From the NCBI GenBank assembly GCA_949825045.1, contig OX463836.1, forward strand, positions 12,355,829 through 12,419,828: a stretch of 64,000 nucleotides of DNA. The letters are read 5' to 3'. Below are positions 44,611-53,881 of the stretch, piece after piece. A program made the translations under genes and the position numbers. Source of the stretch: Argyresthia goedartella. Taxonomy: Eukaryota > Arthropoda > Insecta > Lepidoptera > Argyresthiidae. A model generated the notes under the pieces. It worked only from the letters and a program-made list of their open reading frames with translations. It made no database searches and was not told where the DNA came from. How positions within the stretch are numbered: the first letter of the stretch is position 1; each line of letters opens with the position of its first letter.

Positions 44611-45800
44611 AGGTTATATTTAAAAAAACGGTCAAGTTCGAGTAGAACATCGGGCCCGCACACGAAGGGTTCCATACCATCGTACGATTCGATACGATCG
44701 AAACATTCAAAAAGAGTTTTTGTGTGTATAGTATGTAAGTATTGAACTATGTACTCAGGTAAAAGAAACTCTTTGCTCATTAAAACCGGAAGTGAATAGA
44801 CATTGACAGTGTTACCACAAAAATATTAAACAGCGTTTAACCTCAAAACAAACGTCAAATCCCATACGTCTTTGTTTTTAAGCATGTGTTGAACAGTAGT
44901 TTATTTTTTTGTGGTAAGGCCCTGAGTAACTTATTTACAGGAATAAAATAAAATATGACACGAAACATAACATTTTATTATTCTTATGAGCAATTATTAA
45001 TCGTCAGCGATTTCAGTTCACAAATTAAACAAAATGGCTAATAAAATGGCCATACAAATAATCTCTTGTATGGGTACTACTTTTAATTCTTAAAAACGTG
45101 AACGTTTCTTTATTTCTTGTTATAGCGTCAATATAAATACACCATCTGTGAAAATTTCAGCTCTCCACCATTTCGGTGGATCCAGTAGAGCACGGTGACA
45201 GACGGACGGACGGACAACGGAGCAGTTGCCGTTTGGCACCCTTCGGGTACAGAACCCTAAAAAGCTTCTTGTGAATTTCATAAAATAGCCAAAAATCTTT
45301 TAGCGTTTAAAAAAAACGAGGAAAGAGATTACTTATTTAAATAACGGTCGATTTTTCCATCCCGAGATAACATTTAGCTGCCTTATTAACTGGGGAATTT
45401 GACTGAAGTGTCAAATAAATTTATCTGACTGGTTATCAGGGAATGGAACAATTGGCTTTTAAATAAAGATTAAACTGGAGTATGGCTCAATCTTACTCGT
45501 AACTGAGAAAAGGCCCGTGCCCCTAGGTGGGGACATTGACGGGCTTAATTTATTATTATTATTTATATAAAGATTAAACACTAAACCTACAATAATATAG
45601 CATCTATAGCGCTACAAACATCTGATACAACAATTAAACAACCATTGAAAGCACCGCGTTATTAAATCACTTTTTAGAAATACACTAAGACAATTTTGTC
45701 TTTATGGTTAACTAGTTGGTATAACTAAGGTCCACTTCGAAGGCGAATCGAAACTATTTTCTGGTTATTCAATTAGTGTTGACTCGTGTTCGAAGTAGTG
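44611..45800. other. Intergenic region with dispersed repeat pieces
   Basis: The stretch 44630-44700 (GGTCAAGTTCGAGTAGAACA, ACGAAGGGTTCCATACC) and 45120-45265 (GACAGACGGACGGACGGACA, TTTGGCACCCTTCGGGTACA) belong to the R1/R2-type dispersed family. The stretch 45500-45545 (TGCCCCTAGGTGGGGACATT) is an S2 SINE tail. No gene. Confidence 0.5.
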
Positions 45801-45801
45801 G

Positions 45802-45867
45802 GTCAAAGTTATACAAGATCCTACTAAAGTATAATTATACTTTAGTAGGATCTTGTATAACTTTGAC
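45802..45867. repeat. 66-bp perfect palindrome
   Basis: The sequence equals its own reverse complement with no spacer, with the centre between 45834 and 45835 (AATT). Symmetry ends sharply at 45801/45868. No flanking target duplication was found. Confidence 0.95.
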
Positions 45868-46075
45868 TAAAATAACGTTAGACTAAAATTCAAATTTGAA
45901 TAAAATAACGTTAGTTGATAAACTAACGTTTTTACTCTCGTTAGTTGATCAACTATCGTCAGATAGTAAACTGTAGCGTACTGCTTACTATATGACGCGG
46001 TAGTTGGTAAACTAACGGTTAAAACCGTTAAATAGCAAACTGGTTTAAACTTGAATTGCAAACGAAATACCAGGG
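45868..46075. repeat. AACG/GTTAGTT-rich imperfect repeats
   Basis: Several short direct and inverted copies of GTTAGTTGATAAACTAACG-like words with simple-sequence character. No gene. Confidence 0.6.
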
Positions 46076-46168
46076 CAAACACTGCGTTAGCTTAGGTGAA
46101 GACTAGAAGGGGCGAGCGCAGCGAAGCCCCCGAATAGTCTTCGTGTTAGGTTGACATGTAAGAACAAA
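46076..46168 (-). repeat. Hairpin repeat H, diverged copy
   Basis: ACACTGCGTTAGCTTAGGTG, then GGGGCGAGCGCAGCGAAGCC, then CGTGTTAGGTTGACATGTAA. The two stem strands have both changed (ACTAGAAGGGG / CCCCCGAATAGT), partly keeping their pairing. Confidence 0.75.
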
Positions 46169-47055
46169 AAAAACGTGAATTCTAAACCCTGACGGTCTGG
46201 TTTACGATCTGTTGATAATTATTCAACTAACGCGTTAGTTAGGTTTTGACTATGTTACGGTGACATATACGTAAATAATAATATTTAGGAAAGTGTGTAC
46301 GCGTTAGTGTTGCGATCGTTGACCCCACTGCTACTGCGAACCGAATAGTAACCACATAGTAACCATGGTAACGGTCGTGCACGCAATAAGTAAGTGTCGC
46401 TAACATGAGCGTATGAGCGTACAGTGGGAGACAGGAGTCGATGACCGCCATTGCAATACTAACACGTACCCACAACCGTGCCACAACCGGCATTGAAATG
46501 TTAACGGGCACTCAAACTCATGCTGTCAGTCCCTCGCTCAGGAATGACAACGCCACTATGATATTTAAGCGGCTCTTAATTTAAGTCTGCCTTAGTCAGT
46601 AACTGGAGATTCACAACGAAATCTAGATTATGTCAAATTGAGCTTAGTGTATGGAATAACTAAACATTTTAAAATCAATTATATATACAGGCACGCAAAT
46701 ACCCTTAAATATTTGTTATATTCTGTTTTTAGTGTTTGTTGTTACAGCGGCAACAGAAATACATCATCTGTGAAAATTTCATCTGTCTAACTATCGCGGT
46801 TCATGAGATGCAGCCTGGTGACAGACGGACAGACAGAGAGACAGACGGACAGCGGAGTCTTAGTAATGCTGCTTTAATACTCTTATTTTGGGTAACTTGA
46901 GATATACAAAGGGATTTGTCTACTGCGTCCTTTAAAATCGGTCCACCCGTTTGAGCACAGTCCAGACACACAGACACACAGACACACAGACATACAGACA
47001 ATTTAAACTTATAACACCCATCTTTTTCGTCGTAGTTTAAAAAACACTTGCACAT
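46169..47055. other. Intergenic region, no recognised gene
   Basis: The stretch 46740-46860 carries the GCGGCAACAGAAATACATCA / GACAGACGGACAG dispersed repeat, and a CAGACACA microsatellite lies at 46965-46995. The rest is unassigned. Confidence 0.45.
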
Positions 47056-47364
47056 TTATTGATCGGTTCGAGTGAAGCGTCCGTGGCCCAGCGGTGTTCG
47101 CACATCCGAAGCGATCGTGCGGGTGGCAACATCTAGCCTAGACGGGCACTGGATGGGTGTCCGTTCTATGTGGCATCTATTCCGGACGCTTCCGAGTTTC
47201 GGATGACTCGCTAAGCTGTAGCTCCCAGCCACTGTCGCTACTCGGTGGTAGAGCTGGTCGGAACCGCTTGATAACTTCTGACAGTCGTGTTGGCCCGACA
47301 CCCCTCCATCGACCCCCACTGAGCCAGTGCAGCGTAGTGAACTCAATCTTACTCGTATCCGGGC
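47056..47364 (+). mobile_element. S2-family SINE body
   Basis: GCGTCCGTGGCCCAGCGGTG is a decayed head. It is followed by GTTTCGGATGACTCGCTAAG, CCACTGAGCCAGTGCAGCGT and TCTTACTCGTATCCGGGCAA, matching the S2 copy at 31460-31610. It runs directly into the 29-bp minisatellite. Confidence 0.72.
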
Positions 47365-47600
47365 AAAGGCCCGTACCCCTAGGTGGGGACATTAAAGGCC
47401 CGTACCCCTAGGTGGGGACATTAAAGGCCCGTACCCCTAGGTGGGGACATTAAAGTCCCGTACCCCTAGGTGGGGACATTAAAGGCCCGTACCCTCTAGG
47501 TGGGGACATTAAAGGCCCGTACCCCTAGGTGGGGACATTAAAGGCCCGTACCCCTAGGTGGGGACATTAAAGGCCCGTACCCCTAGGTGGGGACATTAAA
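47365..47600. repeat. 29-bp minisatellite from the S2 SINE tail
   Basis: Eight units of AAAGGCCCGTACCCCTAGGT GGGGACATT, almost identical, with one unit carrying an extra T. The unit is the S2 3' end repeated. Confidence 0.93.
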
Positions 47601-47657
47601 GGGCTACAAATATATATTGAGTTTCTGAATAAGGCTATTGGTCAGTCGTTAGTACAT

Positions 47658-48075
47658 TTATCTACACACGTATCATAAACCCTCTTTACTGCGTACAAAA
47701 ACAGCACGTTACGATCAGCATTATGTTATACTACTTGGTAAAAACTCGTTTCGTATCTGGAAAACTACACATAATGGTCATTATGTGTAGTTTTTCTACA
47801 TATAATGACATTCAAATTTCGAACGCCGACGCCCACCCGCGTGCCGTCCCTAGTTTGTCTGTGAAGTTGGTACTGACATTCAAATTTCGAACGCCGACGC
47901 CCGTCTGCGTGAAGTTGGTACTAAAGAACAAGCTAAACAATTGCAGAACCACAATGCCGGTCAAACATGCGGTTCCTGAACACATCAAAGAGAGCTTATG
48001 ATATGTGTGTAGATAAACTAGTGTATGTAACTGTACATAATTAGGCATTATGCAGCAGTCACATAAACTACTATT
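47658..48075 (+). mobile_element. MITE family M1, copy 2
   Basis: It runs from TTATCTACACACGTATCATA to TATGTGTGTAGATAAACTAG and on to AAACTACTATTACAG. It contains an internal partial duplication of ACATTCAAATTTCGAACGCC (47809 and 47877) and a 16-bp-arm perfect inverted repeat at 47761-47794 with a 2-nt loop. Confidence 0.82.
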
Positions 48076-48283
48076 ACAGCATACTATATAGTATGTAAAG
48101 GGTGGGTACAGTCCAGGAGCTCTGTTTCATGTTGAGGCCAGTGAACCTGGCCGCCAGGTACCAACAGAGGCCTAGAACTGACATCTGCCACACTATGTGG
48201 GCTATGAGGAGCCTGGAACGGAAAAACACACTCTCGTACATTAGGATTCCCGGATACAATAGGAGGAAAGTAATAGTAGTTTT
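48076..48283. other. GC-richer unassigned segment
   Basis: The segment can be read as a short plus-strand ORF (AARYQQRPRTDICHTMW) but matches nothing I recognise and is flanked by repeats. No call. Confidence 0.3.
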
Positions 48284-48990
48284 CACACCTTTCATTCGGA
48301 AAAGTAAGTTTTGCTCCACGACGAGAGGGAGCAAAATGCTACTTTTCTGATTAAGCTACTTTTTTATTATATTCATTGGCATGCAGCATTTACGCAATGT
48401 TCTAATTGAACACAGATCTTAATAAAATAATCGATTGTAATTTCATCGTAATCGATATGTTTCAAGTTTTAACTTTAACGTTGTATGAAAATTTATTATT
48501 TTTTCGTAATATTTAAAAAAATGTCACAATAAACAATATGTTTTACTGAAATCAAAACTATCGATGACTGTTATTATGATACAATGAATATTGATATCCG
48601 TTGTAATATTCCATTCGATTATTTTTACACATTGGTAAAAGTAGCACGGGAATATTTTATCTGTGGTGACCTTTCCCTAATCCTTCACAATCCGCCATTA
48701 TAAAAAAAAAGTTTTGTTTTCGTTGTTCGATTACTGTAAAAGTGGTGAAAGTATTTTAAGAGCATTTAATTTAAATTTTCCTCATAGTCGGTATGAAAAG
48801 TTGTATGTGTCACTCAGGAGCAAAATTATTTACGTCATGGGCGTTAACGATTGAATCCTTCGTTACGCTCAGGATTGTAACTACCTCGTTACGCTCAGGA
48901 TTCTAGTATTTTGGTACAATCCTTCGCTTCACTCTGGATTCAATGCCGCCCACGCCGTAAATACATCATTTTGCTCCCTTGAGACACAAA
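48284..48990. repeat. Repeat R3, third copy
   Basis: TTTCACACCTTTCATTCGGA, TTTTGCTCCACGACGAGAGG, the CGTTACGCTCAGGATT words and ATCATTTTGCTCCCTTGAGA are in the same order as the tandem copies at 16858-18296. It is more diverged from them than they are from each other. Confidence 0.8.
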
Positions 48991-49396
48991 TAACTATTGT
49001 ACAGCAAGGGCGTAAAGCACGCCACTTCACCCGAGCCGCAGGCAAGCTCTGTGGTTGTACTCACATGGTGTCTCTCCCTCGAGCGGCGGCCATTGACTTT
49101 TCCTTCTCGTTGTTGAGATACCGCCGCACGCCGAGATGTAGGTTCAGGAAGAAATCCTCCCACTGGAATTAGATAATCATATTCAGTGACCGAGCTTGGG
49201 CAAAATGCTTCGTATTTCCGACTTGCGAGATGCTCTCCTCTACAGTTAGTATTCATTCTCAAACGATTCTCGTGAAATTTTGTAAGCAGGCTCGAATATC
49301 ACATGCTTTCTTTTGGCTAGTATTTAATCGCACATCAAAAATACTGATTTGTACAGAAAAAAAGATCAACAAACACACTTTTTATGTTTTAAATAA
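48991..49396. other. Intergenic, repeat-like
   Basis: The stretch 49190-49310 resembles 16150-16260, so the R3 repeat probably has a conserved companion sequence on one side. No gene is supported, although a minus-strand ORF of 98 codons is open. Confidence 0.4.
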
Positions 49397-49505
49397 TTTT
49401 GTTGTTCTTACATGTTCAACCTAACACGAAGGATAAAGGGGGCTTCGCCTCGCTCACCCCCTTTACCTGTCACCTAAGCTACCGCAGCATTTTGCCCTGA
49501 TATTT
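49397..49505 (+). repeat. Hairpin repeat H, copy
   Basis: TTTTGTTGTTCTTACATGTT, ACACGAAGGATAAAGGGGGC, CTCACCCCCTTTACCTGTC and AGCTACCGCAGCATTTTGCC. It is close to the copy at 10252-10360. Confidence 0.85.
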
Positions 49506-49805
49506 GCTGTGCAAATCAGTATTTTTGATGTGCAGTTAATATTTCCCTTTTCTTTTGTTAATTTAGTTTATGGAAATTCTTCAAAATGGCATAGATGTGG
49601 GGTTGAAAATGTAAAATAACCGCTAAAGCAGAAACGGATTGACAGATTTTAACACATTAGGTGTCGTTCGATTTGTGGAGACCGTGAGATTGACATAGTC
49701 GGTGGTTCCCAATTAGTGTTTGCTGCGTGCCACTTAAAGAAAGAGCTTCAACTGGCGTAACCGTTTACAGATAAGATAAATAAAAAACGAAATCACTTTT
49801 TTACA

Positions 49806-50288
49806 TTTATTACCATCAATAGTAGTTTATGTGACTGCTACATAATGGAGGGCATTAATACTCGAGAGTGGGGTTGGGTCATAATAATATCACTCGAGAG
49901 TTTTAATGCCTAATTATGTACAGTTATATACACTAGTTTATCTACACACATATCATAAGCTCTCTTTTATGTGTTCAGGAACCGCATGTTCGACCGGCAT
50001 TGTGGCATTGATCATTGCTTTGCAGTTATTTATCTTGTTCTGTAGTGCCAACTTCACAGACAAACTAGGGGCGGCACGCAGGTGGGCGACGGCGTTCGAA
50101 ATTTGAATGTCATAATTTGACAAATTTTTGTATATTATGGTCATAATGATCGATATTCAGATAAGAAATGAGTTTTTACCAAGAAGTTTATCATTATGCT
50201 GGTCGTAACTTGTAGTTTTTGGACGCAGTAAAGAGGGTTTATGGTACGTGTGTAGATAAAGAGGGTTTATGATACGTGTGTAGATAAA
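49806..50288 (-). mobile_element. MITE family M1, copy 3, with a doubled end
   Basis: The order is inverted relative to copies 1 and 2: AGTAGTTTATGTGACTGC, then CTAGTTTATCTACACACATA, the body in reverse, then GAGGGTTTATGGTACGTGTG and a second GAGGGTTTATGATACGTGTG. The terminal repeat is duplicated at 50232-50288. Confidence 0.8.
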
Positions 50289-50354
50289 ATAATTAAATGA
50301 CCATGAAATTCATTTTAATACAGCAGTCGGTCGTTATGTGACAAATGTGCACGT

Positions 50355-50521
50355 TTTTCTTGACCTACTCTGGAAAACCTAGTTGCTCTTTGGGCAACTT
50401 CAGCCTCAAGTCTTCTTCGAGTTGTGTTCAAGTCTGTGATGAAATAATGATTCGTTTTTAAGTTTGTGATAGCCAAAAATCCACTTTTGCAAAGGGAGGT
50501 CTGCAAAATGGCAGTAAACAT
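50355..50521 (-). pseudogene. C-terminal fragment of a ZBED5/Buster-like hAT transposase
   Basis: The minus strand reads LCKSGFLAITNLKTN (family LCESxFSxLTxIKTK), ITDLNTTRRRLEAEVAQRAT and RFSRVGQEKRAHLSH (family ...QAxxSH). This is the hAT dimerisation end of ZBED5-type proteins. Only about 55 codons remain. It is unrelated to the ZMYM1-type copy at 38799-41213. Confidence 0.65.
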
Positions 50522-51001
50522 TATATTGCTGCTTCGCTGATGCGATAAATGCCTTTTATGAGTAGATCAGGCCAACACGCACCCACTGATTGCTCTGCAA
50601 AACGACTCTTGAGTCAGCTTCGGCATGAGATCTCTATGTACTAGTATATAATTATCATATATTAATTCGTCTTGATCATCATATTATGGGGAAACACTGG
50701 GTCATAGGCTTTATAATATTAGTGCATATTCAATAGGTTGGATTTAAGTTCACTAAATGTACTTTACAAAGTTATTGGTGAGGCTACATTCATACTCCAT
50801 GTACGTAACTAGGTGCATTTACAAGTTTGTATGTTGGAAGTCGAGATTTCGCCATCAGATTCGCGACGTCTACAGCTCACAGAACCATTAGTTTATTTTT
50901 ATGATGAATAATGTCCGTGGCCTGCATGCCATGCAACCACCGTTGCAGGGCATGCAGGAGATGCAATTTTCTAATACGGTGTGTGACCGCTAGACAAAAT
51001 A
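50522..51001. other. Intergenic region with a dispersed-repeat piece
   Basis: The stretch 50750-50895 (CTCCATGTACGTAACTAGGT, CTACAGCTCACAGAACCA) matches 16420-16510. A CATGCAGG/CCTGCATG-type inverted word lies near 50925-50960. No gene. Confidence 0.45.
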
Positions 51002-52097
51002 CATAGTCAGGTCATAAGTTCTGTCACATATGCAATATGAAATAATTTAGACATGTTTATTATTTATGTAAACATTTATATAGCAAAATGAACTTAATAA
51101 AACATAGATTCTTATGGTAATAAAGTTTAATCAAAATGACCCTCGCGATTTTGAATACAGGCCTTTATTCTGCGCGGTCAGTCGTCTATCGCAGCACGAA
51201 CGAGGTCCATGTCAATATCGGCGGCTGCCTTAATCAAGGATACCTTGAGTGACTCCAAATCAGGATGAGGCTTTGAGCAGGCCTTTTCCTCCATATCTTG
51301 TAATCTAACGGACTCAAATCTGGACTGGAGGAGGGGTAGTCTTCGTGCCGGATGAAGTCGATTTCACGCGCCGCCAGCCAGTCTTGTGTGCTTTTCGCTC
51401 TATGAGCTGGCGCCGAATCTTGTTGGAATACCCAGTGCCTGTTATTAAACATGGTATGAGAAACAGGTTCCACAAGGTTCTTGAGGACTGTATTTTGATA
51501 CGCAACTGCATCGTTTTTACGCCTTTCTCACAAAAATGTACCGCTTCAACAAAGCGCGGCATCTCTTCAGTCTCAGGTCCATTAAACGAGCGTCCAAACG
51601 ATGTTTTGTTTTTCTTCGATATGCCCTAAGCCCTAAGTCTTCATTTAACACCCTTTTCACCGTGGTCCTGCTTAACCCCATCTGAAGGGCCAACAGTTTC
51701 TGCTTACGTATGGGATTTCTTTGAATTCGCGCCTTCACAGCTTTTATCACTGCTGGAGTCCTAACAGAGCGAGGGCGACCACTTCTTGACCTGTCATCTA
51801 TACTAGAGTCTTCATTGTATCGTTTTATGGTACGAAAAACGAATCTTTTGGTTATATTCAAATTTTTCAGTAAGTCGAAAATCTGAATTGGCGCGTAACC
51901 GCAACGATGCAACGCAATAACTGCGACACGGTCTTCTTTAAGTGTCCACTCCATATTTAAAAATGAGGAAAATTCTAAAAAGTACACATTTTTATTTTCA
52001 TGAAAAATTCGAAATTCGAATTCAATAAACTTTGTTGTGGCCAGCGTTCTAAATTCAAAAGTTTTTATTGTGTGACAGAACTTATGACCTGACTGTG
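51002..52097 (-). mobile_element. maT-type (DD37D) mariner element, internally deleted
   Basis: The inverted ends start CAYAGTCAGGTCATAAGTTC and run about 27 bp with one mismatch, flanked by TA at 51000-51001 and 52098-52099. The total is 1096 bp. The minus-strand transposase keeps an N-terminal HTH pair (MEWTLKEDRVAVIALHRCGY ... DDRSRSGRPRSVRT ... TTVKRVLNEDLGL) and the C-terminal catalytic part WVFQQDSAPAH ... SPLDYKIW. The two D residues in QQDSA and PLDY are separated by 37 residues, which is the maT signature. The region holding the first catalytic D is deleted and the frame is broken, so it cannot transpose on its own. Confidence 0.92.
51517..51987 (-). pseudogene. maT mariner transposase, N-terminal half
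   Basis: The start is most likely the Met at 51954 (MEWTLKEDR). It encodes the paired helix-turn-helix DNA-binding region with the linker GRPRS (AT-hook-like) and ends at the internal deletion. The C-terminal remnant with the second and third catalytic D is at 51473-51300 in another frame. Confidence 0.85.
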
Positions 52098-52099
52098 TA

Positions 52100-52268
52100 G
52101 ATACTTTTTATTTTATTTATTTGGGACGAAAAACAACTACACAATACATAGATGTAACTATTACAAAAATAAAAAAGTGTTTTATTGTGGAGCCCACAGC
52201 ATCATCCACAGGTACATTTTAGTTGGGGCTGTCTGTTAACAAAATAATTATGTCTTTTTTTATATATA
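52100..52268. other. AT-rich spacer
   Basis: Spacer between the mariner element and the next MITE. Nothing recognised. Confidence 0.4.
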
Positions 52269-52688
52269 TTAGGTGCTTACCTATGAAATTGGCGAATTTT
52301 TCTTACAGATTCATTATAATTCGCGTAATTCAATAGCTATTTCCAGTTTTTTTTTATTGTTTTAAAATTAATTTCAATATTTTACATCTACTTATTAAAT
52401 TTTCTTTAAATTTTCAGTTTGATAACTAAAATGTTATCTTCAAAATCAGTGCCTCCTAAATGTCATCAATTTTCATGATAATATTCGTAATATTTTTTTT
52501 ACAGCTGACACTTTTCAAAAATTATATAAATTTTCTGTTAGCTAAATGTTGTCTCATTCATACACACAAAGTTTATAAAATTAGGATCTGTCATTCCTAA
52601 AAAAAAAATCAAAAATGTTTGTACTGAAAATTGAGTTAACTTCAATTTATTTCAATACAAAACGCCAATTTCATATGTAAGGACCTAA
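52269..52688. mobile_element. MITE with TTAGGT...GGCG inverted ends
   Basis: TTAGGTGCTTACCTATGAAA, then TTGGCG at 52269-52294, pairs with 52663-52688 (CGCCAATTTCATATGTAAGG, ACCTAA). It is flanked by TA-rich target sequence. The length is about 420 bp, very AT-rich and non-coding. Confidence 0.8.
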
Positions 52689-53049
52689 TATATGGATCTC
52701 AAAATTATAAAAATATGTGTTTACAAAAGAAAGAAACAGGAATCTAAATCCTAAATTTAAAAAAAATAGTCCAACGCACTGCAAAAATATGTTGTAATAA
52801 AAAAAAATACAATTCAATAATTCGAAAACTGAAACTATAGCCGATCCCAAGGAACTTTAGGAACTGTCAAAACGGTGATTTTGTTCACGAGTTCTATGAA
52901 ATACTAGCATGTGACGTCACAATCAAATACTGTCTATTTACACAAAATTCAGCTTATCAAATACATCTGTTTGAAATATACAATTCTGATATTGTAAACG
53001 TTTCTGTTGTAATAGCTTCAGCTTGTGACACGTTTCTAGATTTATTGGA
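52689..53049. other. AT-rich intergenic sequence
   Basis: No gene or repeat recognised. Confidence 0.4.
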
Positions 53050-53340
53050 CTACCTTGTCAATACCGTATTCCGGTGCTGACCATGTTAGACTAGTATTTT
53101 ATCTGCAGTACATTATACGAACGTTCTAACGGTGATGGTAACATCGCTAGGAACCCTTAATATCTCATAGCTGCGGCGATGGGCTGGCTCCCAGTCACGC
53201 AAAATGGTGTAATGAATAACTGGCTCAAAGTGGAAACAACTGTGCCTCTGCCGTCCCGTATGGGAAAAAGCGTTGTTATATGTAACTTTGCCAACCAGGT
53301 GGCAACCGATCGAAAGGCTTGTCACTCACTTGTGCTAAAT
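53050..53340 (-). mobile_element. S2-related SINE (minus strand)
   Basis: On the minus strand it reads CTGGGAGCCAGCCCATCGCC, GCAGCTATGAGATATTAAGG, GTTAGAACGTTCGTATAATG and TGGTCAGCACCGGAATACGG, matching the S2 body (compare 11515-11722). The segment GCCAGCCCATCGCCGCA corresponds to the LTR segment GCTAGCCCAACGCCGCA. Confidence 0.68.
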
Positions 53341-53382
53341 AAATGTCTGTCTATTTGATAGGTAACCTAGCCTATACACTAT

Positions 53383-53877
53383 TTATTTATTTATTTATTG
53401 ATACTAAACCCACAGCACATGACGATTTAAATATAAATTAACAATTATACATTGCTAAGGCCAATTACGGGCTTTCATTATTTAAATCTAGACTTATGGT
53501 ATTAGTTGCGTGCAGAAAATATTTCAAGAAATTTTACTTATTAAGTTTTTTTATTTATTTTTTAACTAAATTAAACAATATCTTGATTTGGTAGGATTGT
53601 GTGGTGCAAGTGTGTGGGTCTTGTGTATGTGTACCTGTGTATTGTGGTGGCTGTGTGTGGTGTGTTGGTTGTGTTTGAATTTGCATTTTTATGTGAGAGT
53701 TTATTTACAACTGTCCTTCAGTATTGACAGAATCTGCTTTTTAAATATAGACTTTGAGAGATGGAATATGTCAACGACGGAAAAGCAATTATTGTATGTA
53801 CGTGGCAGTCTGCAGCTGATGGAGTTGGTGGCTTAGTTAGTGCGCGCGAATGGTATGTGGAAGAGAGAAGAGACAGT
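53383..53877 (-). mobile_element. 3' part of LINE E, split by the LTR retrotransposon
   Basis: Reading the minus strand from 53877 leftwards gives the RT C-terminus with VSSLFHIPFARTN, the family's LFxxPxxRTN motif, an in-frame TAA, then more conserved-looking sequence (SILKDSCK), a 3' UTR and an AATA microsatellite tail at about 53380-53400. It continues in frame from 63326 and onward if the LTR element is removed. Confidence 0.8.
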
Positions 53878-53881
53878 TTGG

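Noticed and set aside
46239..46511. Minus-strand 90-codon ORF
   Set aside because: No recognisable domain, repeat-rich surroundings and no splice or start support.
47365..47600. Possible CRISPR-like array
   Set aside because: The units are contiguous with no unique spacers and derive from a SINE tail; the genome is eukaryotic.
48966..49262. Minus-strand 98-codon ORF with KVNGRRSRERHHVS
   Set aside because: It overlaps the R3 repeat family and has no homologue I recognise; not called as a gene.
53588..53836. Plus-strand ORF rich in Cys, Val and Trp
   Set aside because: It is the complement of the LINE E 3' region with GT-rich simple sequence; no start context or family match.
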